A DNA stretch of 64,000 bases from Streptomyces sp. CG1. Its GTDB lineage: Bacteria; Actinomycetota; Actinomycetes; Streptomycetales; Streptomycetaceae. The position numbers were made by a program, and so were the translations under genes. Shown piece after piece: positions 26,165 to 33,742 of the stretch. The DNA lies in contig NZ_CP163518.1 of the NCBI RefSeq assembly GCF_041080625.1, positions 7,867,501-7,931,500 of the forward strand, read 5' to 3'. The first letter of the stretch is position 1; every line of letters begins with the position of its first letter. The notes below the pieces were generated by a model. The model did not search any database, had not been told where the DNA came from, and was given only the letters and a program-made list of their open reading frames with translations.

Positions 26165-27385
26165 TCAGGCGGGCGCAATCGCCAGCGCCGTGTTCTGCCC
26201 ACCGAATCCCAGGGAATTGCTCAACGCCAGATCGATGGGCATCTCAGTCAACGTCTGAGCCAGCTTGATCTCGATCCGCGGATCGGGCATGACCAAGTTG
26301 GCCACGGGCGGAATCAGTTCGCGCTCCACACTCAGCACGGCGAACGCGGCCTCGACCGCCCCCGCCGCACCCAGCAGATGCCCGGTGACCCCCTTCGTCG
26401 ACGTGACCAGCGGATCCCCACGCAGGGTCCGTTGGATCATGCGGGCCTCGGACAGGTCGTTGAGCGGCGTCGACGTGCCGTGCGCGTTCACATGCTGCAC
26501 GTCGTCCGGATCGGCACCCGCGTCGGCGAGAGCCGCGCGAACGGCGGCCTCGATGCCCGCGCCGTCCGGATGCGGCGACGTCATATGGTGCGCGTCGGCC
26601 GTCGCGCCGTATCCGACGATCCGGCCGTGGATGTGCGCACCCCGCGCCCGTGCGTCAGCAACGCGCTCCATCACCAGGATCCCGGCGCCCTCGCCCGCGA
26701 CGAACCCGTCCCGGTCGGTGTCGAACGGCCGGGACGCGGCCGCCGGTTCGTCGTGCCGCCTGGACAGCGCGCCCATCTGGGCGAACCCGGCCATGACCAG
26801 CGGGGTGATCATGGCCTCGCTGCCGCCCGCGAGGACGATGTCGCAGCGGCCGAGGGCGAGCAGGTCCCGGGCCGTGCCGATGGCGGTCGCCCCGGAGGCA
26901 CAGGCCGTCGCCACCACCAGGTTGGGCCCGGTCGCTCCGAACTCGATGGCCGTCTGACCGGCCAGCATGTTCGGCAGCTGCATGGGCAGCAGCAGCGGTG
27001 ACACCCGGTCCGCGCCCTGCTCGCACAGCACATGGTGCTGTTCCTCGACCGTGCCCGGACCGCCGTCGGCGCAGCCCAGCACCACACCCACCCGCGCGCC
27101 GTCCCAGGTCTGCGGGTCAAGGCCCGCGTCGGCCACCGCCTCGTGCGCGGCGACCAGCGCGAACTGCACGAACCGGTCCAGCCGGTGGGCGCGCCGCGCA
27201 CTCAGCAGGGTCTCGGGATCGAAGCCGGGCACCCGGCAGGAGATCTGTACGGGGTTCTCCGCCAGCACCGGATCGAGGGCGGCGGCCGGCCTGCCGTCGC
27301 AGACCGCCGCCCAGCTCGGCCCGACCCCGATCCCGCCCGGGGTGACGAGGCCGAGCCCGGTGACGGCGATGTCCATGCCGGCCAT
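26165..27385 (-). CDS. fabF: Beta-ketoacyl-ACP synthase II (FabF type)
   Basis: A 406-residue KASII with the full Cys-His-His triad: Cys in VVATACASGATAIG, His in HVNAHGTSTPLND, and His in KGVTGHLLGAAGA. DIAVTGLGLVTPGGIG at the N-terminus and LSNSLGFGGQNTALA at the end are typical. It extends acyl-ACP chains with malonyl-ACP. It overlaps the ACP gene by one base and is in the same operon as KASIII. It lacks chain-length-factor features, since the Cys is present. Start could also be the Met three codons later. Confidence 0.93.
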   Translation of the reverse strand: MAGMDIAVTGLGLVTPGGIGVGPSWAAVCDGRPAAALDPVLAENPVQISCRVPGFDPETLLSARRAHRLDRFVQFALVAAHEAVADAGLDPQTWDGARVGVVLGCADGGPGTVEEQHHVLCEQGADRVSPLLLPMQLPNMLAGQTAIEFGATGPNLVVATACASGATAIGTARDLLALGRCDIVLAGGSEAMITPLVMAGFAQMGALSRRHDEPAAASRPFDTDRDGFVAGEGAGILVMERVADARARGAHIHGRIVGYGATADAHHMTSPHPDGAGIEAAVRAALADAGADPDDVQHVNAHGTSTPLNDLSEARMIQRTLRGDPLVTSTKGVTGHLLGAAGAVEAAFAVLSVERELIPPVANLVMPDPRIEIKLAQTLTEMPIDLALSNSLGFGGQNTALAIAPA

Positions 27386-27615
27386 CAGACCGTCGCGCTC
27401 CGCTCCTCCATGAGCCGGACCATGTCGGCCACGGTCTCGGCCTCCAGGAGGTCGTCGTCGCTGATGTCCAGGTCCAGCTCGGACTTCAGCAGCAGCGACA
27501 GCTCCACCACGGCCAGCGAGTCCAGCTCGATGTCCTCCCGGGTGGCCTCCGGGGTGATGGCCTCGGGAGACACCTTGAGCTTGTTGGACAGGATTTCCTT
27601 GAGCTGCTCCAGCAT
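27385..27615 (-). CDS. Acyl carrier protein (FAS-like)
   Basis: 76 residues. The phosphopantetheine serine lies in IELDSLAVVELSLLL, and helix III in ISDDDLLEAETVADMVRLME. The acidic helix II fits a type II FAS ACP and not a PKS carrier. It lies between KASIII and KASII genes, so the three form a private elongation system. ATG 27615 has GAAAGGAAC upstream on its strand. Confidence 0.93.
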   Translation of the reverse strand: MLEQLKEILSNKLKVSPEAITPEATREDIELDSLAVVELSLLLKSELDLDISDDDLLEAETVADMVRLMEERSATV

Positions 27616-27650
27616 GTCGGTTCCTTTCACAGGTATGTGCTGACGGACGA

Positions 27651-28658
27651 TCAGATGGTCTGCAGCTCCGGCCAGATGACGGTGGCCGCACCCCACGACA
27701 GGCCGCCGCCGAACGCGGTGAGCAGCACCCGGTGGCCCGCGGCGAGCCGCCCCTCGGCGGTGGCCTCGGCGAGCAGGAGCGGAAGGGAGGCGGCGCCGGT
27801 GTTGCCGACCCGCGCGATGTTGCTCAGCCGCCGCTCGGCGGGAATGCCGAGCCGGTCCGAGACGGCGTCCAGGATCCGGGCGTTGGCCTGGTGCGCCGCG
27901 AACCGGTCGATGTCGCCGAGGCGCCAGCCGGCCCGCTCGGCGGCCTCGGTGGACGCGGTGGTCATGCGCTCCACCGCGTGCCGGTAGGTGTCCCGGCCGA
28001 GCATCCGGAAGTAGTGGTCCTCCGGGGCGGCCGGACGGTCCGACGAGCGCTGCCGGGAGCCGCCCGCCGGGACCTCGATCAGATGGCTCAGTTCGCCGTC
28101 GCTGCCGAGCACCAGCGGCCCGATCGCCCCCGGTTCGGCGGGCGGGCCGGCCCGCAGTACGACCGCGCCCGCGCCGTCCGCGAAGATCACCGCGGTCGTG
28201 CGGTCCTCGGGGTTGATGATCGTGGTGAAGGCGTCGGCGGCGACCAGCAGCACGCTGTCGGCCACCCCGGCCGCGATCAGTCCGGCGGCGGACGCCAGGC
28301 CGTACAGGAACCCGGAGCAGACCGCCGCCACGTCGAAGGCGGGCACCTGCCCGAGGCCGAGCCGCGCGGCCAGCTGCGGTGCGGTCGCCGGGCACGGCTG
28401 GTCGGGGGTGGTGGTGGCCAGCACCACCGCCCCGACCTGCTCGTCACCCGCCGACTTCAGCGCGCGCAGGCCCGCCTCCACGGCCAGGTCGCCGGTGGAG
28501 GTGCCCGGCGAGACGAAGCAGCGCTCGGCGATCCCGGTGCGCGACCGGATCCAGGCGTCGGAGGTGTCCAGCCGGGCCGAAAGGTCGTCGTTGGTCACCC
28601 GGTTGGGCGGGACGTACGATCCGATGCCGGCGATCACCGCGGACCGCCCGGTACTCAT
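27651..28658 (-). CDS. fabH: Beta-ketoacyl-ACP synthase III (FabH type)
   Basis: 335 residues with the KASIII triad: Cys in DVAAVCSGFLYGL, His in FAAHQANARIL and Asn in RVGNTGAASLPLLL. GIGSYVPPNRVTNDDL and TRTGIAER-type N-terminal motifs are present. It primes fatty-acid synthesis by condensing an acyl-CoA starter with malonyl-ACP. In Streptomyces starters are often branched, so an iso or anteiso tail is plausible. It overlaps the upstream diiron oxidase gene by 4 nt (ATGA) and precedes ACP by 35 nt. Confidence 0.92.
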   Translation of the reverse strand: MSTGRSAVIAGIGSYVPPNRVTNDDLSARLDTSDAWIRSRTGIAERCFVSPGTSTGDLAVEAGLRALKSAGDEQVGAVVLATTTPDQPCPATAPQLAARLGLGQVPAFDVAAVCSGFLYGLASAAGLIAAGVADSVLLVAADAFTTIINPEDRTTAVIFADGAGAVVLRAGPPAEPGAIGPLVLGSDGELSHLIEVPAGGSRQRSSDRPAAPEDHYFRMLGRDTYRHAVERMTTASTEAAERAGWRLGDIDRFAAHQANARILDAVSDRLGIPAERRLSNIARVGNTGAASLPLLLAEATAEGRLAAGHRVLLTAFGGGLSWGAATVIWPELQTI

Positions 28659-29644
28659 GCGCCGGCCTCCGGGGCGAGAACCTCTACGGGCAGGCCCATG
28701 TAGGCCATGCGGACCTCGGCCATTTCGTCGGTCCAGCGTTCCGCCATGTCGTAGCGCTGCTCGGCGGTGGTGTCGAGCAGCCGTACGCCGGGCCAGATCT
28801 CGTAGTCCCCGATCCGGTCCGCGTGCTCGTGCATGCCCTGCTGGAACAGTTCCTCGCGGTGGAGGACGAACTCCCGGTCCGGGATCCGGTCCCACAGCTG
28901 CACGCCCGCGCGCAGGATCTCCAGCAGCCGTGGCGTGTATCCGGGGTGCTCGATGACGTGGTCGCGCAGGATGGTGCTGGCCACGGTGAGGTGGCGGATC
29001 TCGTCGATCGCCGTGCCGCGGGAGATCTCGCCGGTCGCCGGGGACAGCGGGGTCCACTTGCGCTCGCTCAGCTCGGCGGCCGGGGCGAGCACGCCCTCGA
29101 TGACGATGGCGAACACGGCGACCCCGCCGGGGAAGTCGGCCCGGTCGCGGACGATGTCCAGGGTGAAGTCCACCACCGGGTCCAGGACCCGCCTGCGGTA
29201 GTCCCGGGCCATCTGCTCGATGTCCTTCAGCAGGGTCTGGTGCGGGACACCCAGCTCCACCAGATGCTGCCGGAACACCCGGGCGTGCCGGGCCTCGTCC
29301 AGCAACTGCGTGGCGTAGAACTCCATTTGGGGGATGCCGGGTGCGATCGAGACGTAGTGGCCGAGCAGCCGGGTGGCCAGCTCCTCCGCCAGCGCCCGGA
29401 AGCCGAACTCCAGCACCAGCGCCTGGCGCAGCGGGCCCGGCGCCTTCAGGAAGTCCGGGGTGAGGGCGTTCTCGTGGTGGCCGGTCACCCCGCGGTCGCG
29501 CAGGGTGCCCTGGGCGACGGAGGTGATCCAGTAGGCGAGGTCGCACTCCTCGGGGCCGAGGGTGAGTTCCTTCGCGCCGTCCAGCAGACCGGGCGCCTTG
29601 TCCCAGTCCGCCTCGGGGGCTGTTGACACAACGGGGTCGGTCAT
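28655..29644 (-). CDS. Ferritin-like diiron oxidase (candidate azoxy-forming enzyme)
   Basis: A 329-residue ferritin-like protein. Two EX2H-type metal motifs are visible, LLDEARHARVF (residues about 128-138) and AIDEIRHLTVAS (about 215-226). Additional glutamates lie in LVLEFGFRALAEE and IEGVLAPAAE, matching a carboxylate-bridged diiron site. I recall that VlmB, a non-haem diiron enzyme, oxidises a hydrazine to azoxy in the valanimycin pathway; AurF-type N-oxygenases are also related by fold. It is translationally coupled to the flavin reductase and KASIII genes. The fold is firm, the reaction inferred. Confidence 0.82.
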   Translation of the reverse strand: MTDPVVSTAPEADWDKAPGLLDGAKELTLGPEECDLAYWITSVAQGTLRDRGVTGHHENALTPDFLKAPGPLRQALVLEFGFRALAEELATRLLGHYVSIAPGIPQMEFYATQLLDEARHARVFRQHLVELGVPHQTLLKDIEQMARDYRRRVLDPVVDFTLDIVRDRADFPGGVAVFAIVIEGVLAPAAELSERKWTPLSPATGEISRGTAIDEIRHLTVASTILRDHVIEHPGYTPRLLEILRAGVQLWDRIPDREFVLHREELFQQGMHEHADRIGDYEIWPGVRLLDTTAEQRYDMAERWTDEMAEVRMAYMGLPVEVLAPEAGA

Positions 29645-30186
29645 GACGCGGCGGCCTCCTTCGCCGGGCGCAGGGAGCCGGCGTACAGCCCGCCGGCGTA
29701 GCTGAACAGCGGTGGCCCGTCGTCCGCCGTGGCGCGTACGACGTGCCCGAGCAGCAGCTCGCTGTCGCCCGCGGGGTGCGCGGAGTGGAAACGGCACACG
29801 TAGTGGGCGAGCGCGCCCGCGATCAGCGGGGCGTGTGCGTACCGGTCCGCCGTCCAGGCCAGGCCCGCGAAGGCGGCGTCGCCGTCGGGCCGGGAGCTGT
29901 CCGCGAACCGCCGTGCCGCATCGGCCTGTTCGGCGCCGAGCACATTGACCGCGAACCGGCCCTCCGCGGCCGCGCGGCGGGCGAAGGCCGAGCCGGCCCG
30001 CAGGACGACCCCGAGGAGCAGGGGCGTGCGCGAGACGAGGGTGACCGTGCTGGCCGTCGTGCCGTGCATACGGTCCTCGGGGCCGGTGGTGAGCACCGAC
30101 ACCGGGGAGGCCAGGTGGTACAGGGCGTGCCGGCGCTCGGCCGGGTCCTGCCGGACCGGGCGCCGTACATCCGTGGCGGTGGTCAT
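29641..30186 (-). CDS. Flavin reductase (VlmR-like)
   Basis: A 181-residue split-barrel FMN-binding flavin reductase: LYHLASPVSVLTTG, MHGTTASTVTLVSRTPLLLGVVL, SAFARRAAAEGRFAVNVL and a C-terminal LFSYAGGLYA. Such enzymes hand reduced flavin to two-component monooxygenases. The ACAD-fold N-hydroxylase three genes upstream is the obvious client, as VlmR is for VlmH. It overlaps both neighbours by 4 nt. Confidence 0.9.
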   Translation of the reverse strand: MTTATDVRRPVRQDPAERRHALYHLASPVSVLTTGPEDRMHGTTASTVTLVSRTPLLLGVVLRAGSAFARRAAAEGRFAVNVLGAEQADAARRFADSSRPDGDAAFAGLAWTADRYAHAPLIAGALAHYVCRFHSAHPAGDSELLLGHVVRATADDGPPLFSYAGGLYAGSLRPAKEAAAS

Positions 30187-30713
30187 CGCACGGCCTCCGT
30201 CTCGCGTACGGCACCTGAGGGCACGTGTCCGACCGGCACCGGATCCATGGCGTGCCCGACCGGCTTCGGGTGCGGCAGGCTCAGGTCGTCCAGGAGCCTC
30301 AAGTAGCCCTCCTGGCGCACCGGCTCGAAGGGCAGTGCGAAGGACTTCATGAAGTTGCCGAACAGGCCGCGGTCGCCGAACAGATGGAACGGCAGTACCA
30401 GCAGCGCCCACTCCGGCCTGACCAGCCAGCACCACAGCGCGGCGACCGCGCCCTGGGTGACGAGGCTGTGCATGACGTTGTAGAGGACGTAGTACGCCTT
30501 GTGGACCGGCCGGCCGCCGCTGCGGCGGAACGCGATCGCGCCCGGGATGTAGCCGATCAGGTCGATGTAGAGGAACAGTCCGAGCGCCGGCAGCCATCGG
30601 ATGTCGCCGAAGTGGTAGGCGATCAGGCCGGTGGTGACGGCGAGGCCCACCAGGTACTCGGCGCGGTGCAGCGAGTAGGTGCGGGGGGTCTCGAAGGGGT
30701 TCGCCTGGTCCAT
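30183..30713 (-). CDS. Small polytopic membrane protein (VlmO-like candidate for N-N bond step)
   Basis: A 176-residue protein with about four hydrophobic segments (residues 15-32, 42-58, 78-96, 100-116), then a soluble tail. Conserved-looking polar residues occur near membrane borders: HRAEYLVG, YNVMHSLVTQG, LPFHLFGDRGLFGNFMKSF. From memory, membrane protein VlmO has been assigned to the N-N bond-forming rearrangement in valanimycin. This is the only small membrane enzyme candidate inside the core operon, between flavin reductase and SRPBCC genes. Homology is inferred from size, topology and context; a sequence comparison would decide. Confidence 0.65.
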   Translation of the reverse strand: MDQANPFETPRTYSLHRAEYLVGLAVTTGLIAYHFGDIRWLPALGLFLYIDLIGYIPGAIAFRRSGGRPVHKAYYVLYNVMHSLVTQGAVAALWCWLVRPEWALLVLPFHLFGDRGLFGNFMKSFALPFEPVRQEGYLRLLDDLSLPHPKPVGHAMDPVPVGHVPSGAVRETEAVR

Positions 30714-30734
30714 GGTCAGCTCCTCGCCCGGGTC

Positions 30735-31217
30735 CTAGGCGCCGACCGCGGCGGGCTCGGTGAGTTCGACGCCGCCCCGGATGCGCACCGCCGGGTACAG
30801 CCCGGTCAGCGCCCAGGCGACGGTCTCCTTGATGACCCGCTCGGCGATCGGGTCGAGGATGCCCTCCAGGCTCGGGATGCCGAAGTCGAAGTCGGCGTCG
30901 AAGCGGACCGTGACGTCGTCCCCGGACTGCCGGATCGACCAGGTCCCGGCGAAGGAGTCGAAGTCGCCGTCGGACTGCTCGAAGCGGATCTCGCCCTCCT
31001 CCGGTACGACCGTGTCGTCCTCGGTCCAGCGCAGCAGGCCGCTGCGGAAGTGCAGCTCCCAGCTGGAGGAGGCCTTCGGGTCGGGGTAGGAGGCGTGCAC
31101 GGTGGTCGCGTTGACGTGCGGCGCCAGGTCCGGGTACTTCTCCCAGCGCCGTACGGCGTGCAGGACCGTCTCGGCCTGCTCCGCGGGTATCAGGGCATCG
31201 AGTTCGACGTGCCGCAC
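30735..31217 (-). CDS. SRPBCC (polyketide cyclase/aromatase-like) protein
   Basis: A 160-residue START/SRPBCC-fold protein: ALIPAEQAETVLHAVRRWEKYPDL, WELHFRSGLLRWTEDD, FEQSDGDFDSFAGTWSI, and a long C-terminal helix IAERVIKETVAWALTG. This is the aromatase/cyclase family, but there is no aromatic polyketide here. It may bind a lipophilic intermediate or act in the azoxy steps. Similar small genes accompany azoxy clusters as far as I recall, but the function is unknown. It is 2 nt after the aminotransferase gene. Confidence 0.8.
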   Translation of the reverse strand: MRHVELDALIPAEQAETVLHAVRRWEKYPDLAPHVNATTVHASYPDPKASSSWELHFRSGLLRWTEDDTVVPEEGEIRFEQSDGDFDSFAGTWSIRQSGDDVTVRFDADFDFGIPSLEGILDPIAERVIKETVAWALTGLYPAVRIRGGVELTEPAAVGA

Positions 31218-31219
31218 GA

Positions 31220-32524
31220 TCAGTTACCGCCTTCCGGCATTGTGGCCGCGCCCTTGATCAGATCGCGGGTGGCCAGGTCGAAGGAGTTGACGAGGAAGTC
31301 CACGTCGGTGTCGTCCAGCACGGCGGGCGGCGTGAACCGCACCACCGAGCTGCCGTTCATGGAGTGGTTGGCGACCACGCCGTGGTTGAACAGCTCGATC
31401 AGCAACTCGCCGGCGAGGCCCGCCTCGACCAGCTCCACGCCGATCAGCAGCCCCCGGCCGCGCACGTCCGCCACCAGTTCGGGGATGTTGCGCCGGGCGA
31501 CCTCCGCGATCCGCGGCAGCAGCCGGGCGCCGAGGTCCATGGCCCGGGTGACCAGGCGTTCCTCCTTGACGGCCCGGATCGCGCCCTGCACCGCGGCCAT
31601 CAGCACCGGCTGCCCGGAGAAGGTGGCGGTGTGGACGTAGGGGTCCTTGTCGAAGGGGCGGAACGCCTTGCGGGTGGCGACGGCCGCCGACACCGGCATC
31701 ACCCCGCCGCCGAGCGCCTTCCCGGTGAGCAGCACGTCCGGTACGACGCCCTCGATGTCGGCGCCCCACCACTCGCCGAGCCGCCCGAACCCGGACTGCA
31801 CCTCGTCGAGGATCAGGAACCCGTCGTACTCCCGGACCAGTTCCTCGACCCGCTTGAGATAGCCCTTCGGCGGGACGATGACCCCGCCCTCGCCCTGCAC
31901 CGGCTCCAGGATCACGCACACCTCACCCGGGTGGGCGCGGAGTTCGGCCTCCAGGGCGTCGGCGTCGCCGTACGGCAGGTGCCGGAAGTCGGGGACGAGC
32001 GGGCGGAACGGCGCCTGGTAGACGTCCTTGGCGGTCGCCGACAGGGCGCCGAGCGTCTTGCCGTGGTAGCCGCCGCGCATCGAGACCGTCCGCTTGCGGC
32101 CGCCCGCACGGGCCAGCTTCAGACCGGTCTCCACGGCCTCCGCGCCGGACAGCGCGAAGTGCACGCGGTCGAGACCGGGCGGCAGCACGGAGACCAGGGC
32201 CTCGGCGGCGCGGGCCACCGTCGGCTCCAGCAGGATGCGGGTCGCGGTGGGGTGGGTGCGCAGCTGCCGCTCCACCTCCTCCATCACGATCGGGTGCCGG
32301 GCGCCCATGATGAACACGCCGTAGCCACCGGCGTTCAGGAAGCGCTCACCGTCGCTCGTGGTGAGCCAGGCGCCCTCGGACGCCACCTCCATATGACTCC
32401 CGAACAACTCGGCGAGCGTGGCCCGGCCCTTGCTGAGGTGGGCCCGGTAGAGGTTGAGGATCTCCGCCTCGTCGTCCACGGCGGCGGCCGCCGGAGCTTC
32501 GGGGGATTCCTGGATGACGGTCAC
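31220..32524 (-). CDS. Class III PLP aminotransferase (aldehyde to amine)
   Basis: A 434-residue omega-transaminase-type enzyme: GYGVFIMGARHPIVMEE, ALSGAEAVETGLKLAR, GGYHGKTLGALS, ILDEVQSGFGRLG and the PLP lysine in LLTGKALGGGVMPVSA. It can convert a long-chain aldehyde to a primary amine. That fits its place between the aldehyde dehydrogenase/reductase and the N-hydroxylase, replacing the valine decarboxylase that makes isobutylamine in valanimycin. GTG start 32524. Confidence 0.9.
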   Translation of the reverse strand: MTVIQESPEAPAAAAVDDEAEILNLYRAHLSKGRATLAELFGSHMEVASEGAWLTTSDGERFLNAGGYGVFIMGARHPIVMEEVERQLRTHPTATRILLEPTVARAAEALVSVLPPGLDRVHFALSGAEAVETGLKLARAGGRKRTVSMRGGYHGKTLGALSATAKDVYQAPFRPLVPDFRHLPYGDADALEAELRAHPGEVCVILEPVQGEGGVIVPPKGYLKRVEELVREYDGFLILDEVQSGFGRLGEWWGADIEGVVPDVLLTGKALGGGVMPVSAAVATRKAFRPFDKDPYVHTATFSGQPVLMAAVQGAIRAVKEERLVTRAMDLGARLLPRIAEVARRNIPELVADVRGRGLLIGVELVEAGLAGELLIELFNHGVVANHSMNGSSVVRFTPPAVLDDTDVDFLVNSFDLATRDLIKGAATMPEGGN

Positions 32525-32572
32525 GTGTCGCTCACTCCAAAAGAAGGGGGTGGGTGCTCTGCCGACCGGGCT

Positions 32573-33715
32573 CTACGCGAGAACCAGCGCGCCCCCGCCG
32601 AAGTACGCAAGCAGCGGCTCAGCGGCACCTATGCGGGACGGCGGATGAAAGGCCAGCGCTCGAGTAGCGGCAGCGACCTGCGCGGAAGCCGTATTGCTGA
32701 TGAAGTCCAGCCCGCCCAGCAGCTCCAGCGCCCGCCCCACGATGTCCGGCAGCGCGTTCTGCACGGCGTACCGGGCGACCAGCACCCGCGCGACCGACTC
32801 CTCGTCGCCGGGCTCAGGGCCGGTACCGGTGGCGACGCCCTCCAGCAGGGCGAGCGCGGCCTCCATGTCGACGGCGAGCGCGGCCCGTTCCTCGGCGCCG
32901 CCCCGTTTCCGCTCCAGCACCTGTTCCACCAGCGCGGCGGCACCGCCCGCGTATCCGGCGGAGATCAGCATCTCGAACCAGACGAACCCGGCCGACTGCA
33001 GGTCGTCCAGGCGGGTCGGGTCGTCGGCGCCGGCCCGTACGACCATCTCGGCCGGCACGAACACGTCCTCCAGGCGCACCTCGTCGCTCTCCGCGCCGGC
33101 CAGCAGGTCGTTGCCCCAGAAGGGGTGCACGGTCAGGCCGGGCGCGTCGGCGGGCACGATCGCGAGCGCCAGTTCCGGCTCGCCGCCGTCCTCGCCGTGG
33201 ATCGCGATCGACGCGGTGAGCAGGCTCATCGAACGGGACAGGCTGCACGGCTTCTTCGCCCCGGACAGCAGGAACCCGCCCTCCACCGGACGCGCGGTCA
33301 CGGCCGGCTTGAGGATGTTCTGCGCGGTACGGCCCTCCGCCCAGCCGGAGGCCATCACCTGCTGCTCCGGCACGATCCGGTGCAGCAGATCCGTCTGCGC
33401 AGCCGTCAGCCGGCCCGACTTGACCGCCAGCGAATACAGCATGGCCGCGGTGAAGTGGTGCATGGACACCGCCGCGACCAGCGACGGCGACAGCGCGCCG
33501 AGCGCCAGCTGGACGCGAAGCGCCTCCAGTGGGGCGGCGCCGTGGCCGCCGTAGGTGTCGGGGATGAGCAGGCCGACCCCGCCGTGGATGCGGAACAGGT
33601 CGATCACCGGGCTGCCGGGCCGCTCCCGCTCGGCGTACGGGATCTGCTCCAGCTCCTTGAGCAGTCCGGGGTGGAACCGCTCGCAGACGGTCCGGGCGGC
33701 ATCGAGGGAACGCAC
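32573..33715 (-). CDS. Flavin-dependent amine N-hydroxylase, ACAD fold (VlmH-like)
   Basis: 380 residues with the acyl-CoA-dehydrogenase fold: PDTYGGHGAAPLEALRVQ, MHHFTAAMLYSL, SGAKKPCSLSRSM, and LELLGGLDFI near the C-terminus. The usual catalytic-Glu YEG motif of acyl-CoA dehydrogenases is absent (the end reads PLLAYFGGG), as expected for monooxygenases of the DszC/VlmH type. Isobutylamine N-hydroxylase VlmH belongs to this group and uses reduced flavin from VlmR. Here the aminotransferase downstream and flavin reductase in the same operon point to long-chain alkylamine N-hydroxylation. GGAGGT precedes GTG 33715. Confidence 0.85.
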   Translation of the reverse strand: MRSLDAARTVCERFHPGLLKELEQIPYAERERPGSPVIDLFRIHGGVGLLIPDTYGGHGAAPLEALRVQLALGALSPSLVAAVSMHHFTAAMLYSLAVKSGRLTAAQTDLLHRIVPEQQVMASGWAEGRTAQNILKPAVTARPVEGGFLLSGAKKPCSLSRSMSLLTASIAIHGEDGGEPELALAIVPADAPGLTVHPFWGNDLLAGAESDEVRLEDVFVPAEMVVRAGADDPTRLDDLQSAGFVWFEMLISAGYAGGAAALVEQVLERKRGGAEERAALAVDMEAALALLEGVATGTGPEPGDEESVARVLVARYAVQNALPDIVGRALELLGGLDFISNTASAQVAAATRALAFHPPSRIGAAEPLLAYFGGGALVLA

Positions 33716-33742
33716 GGGAAACCTCCGCAGGTCGGGGTGTGG

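Noticed and set aside
26165..28658. FabF/FabH as resistance copies of a platensimycin-type cluster
   Set aside because: No terpene or aminobenzoate genes are present, while azoxy-type genes fill the operon; they fit a biosynthetic role.
30735..31217. SRPBCC protein as evidence for an aromatic (type II) polyketide
   Set aside because: There is no KS-alpha/chain-length-factor pair; the KASII has its own active Cys and an FAS-type ACP.
32573..33715. Acyl-CoA dehydrogenase of beta-oxidation
   Set aside because: The catalytic YEG glutamate motif is missing and flavin reductase, aminotransferase and SerRS share the operon.
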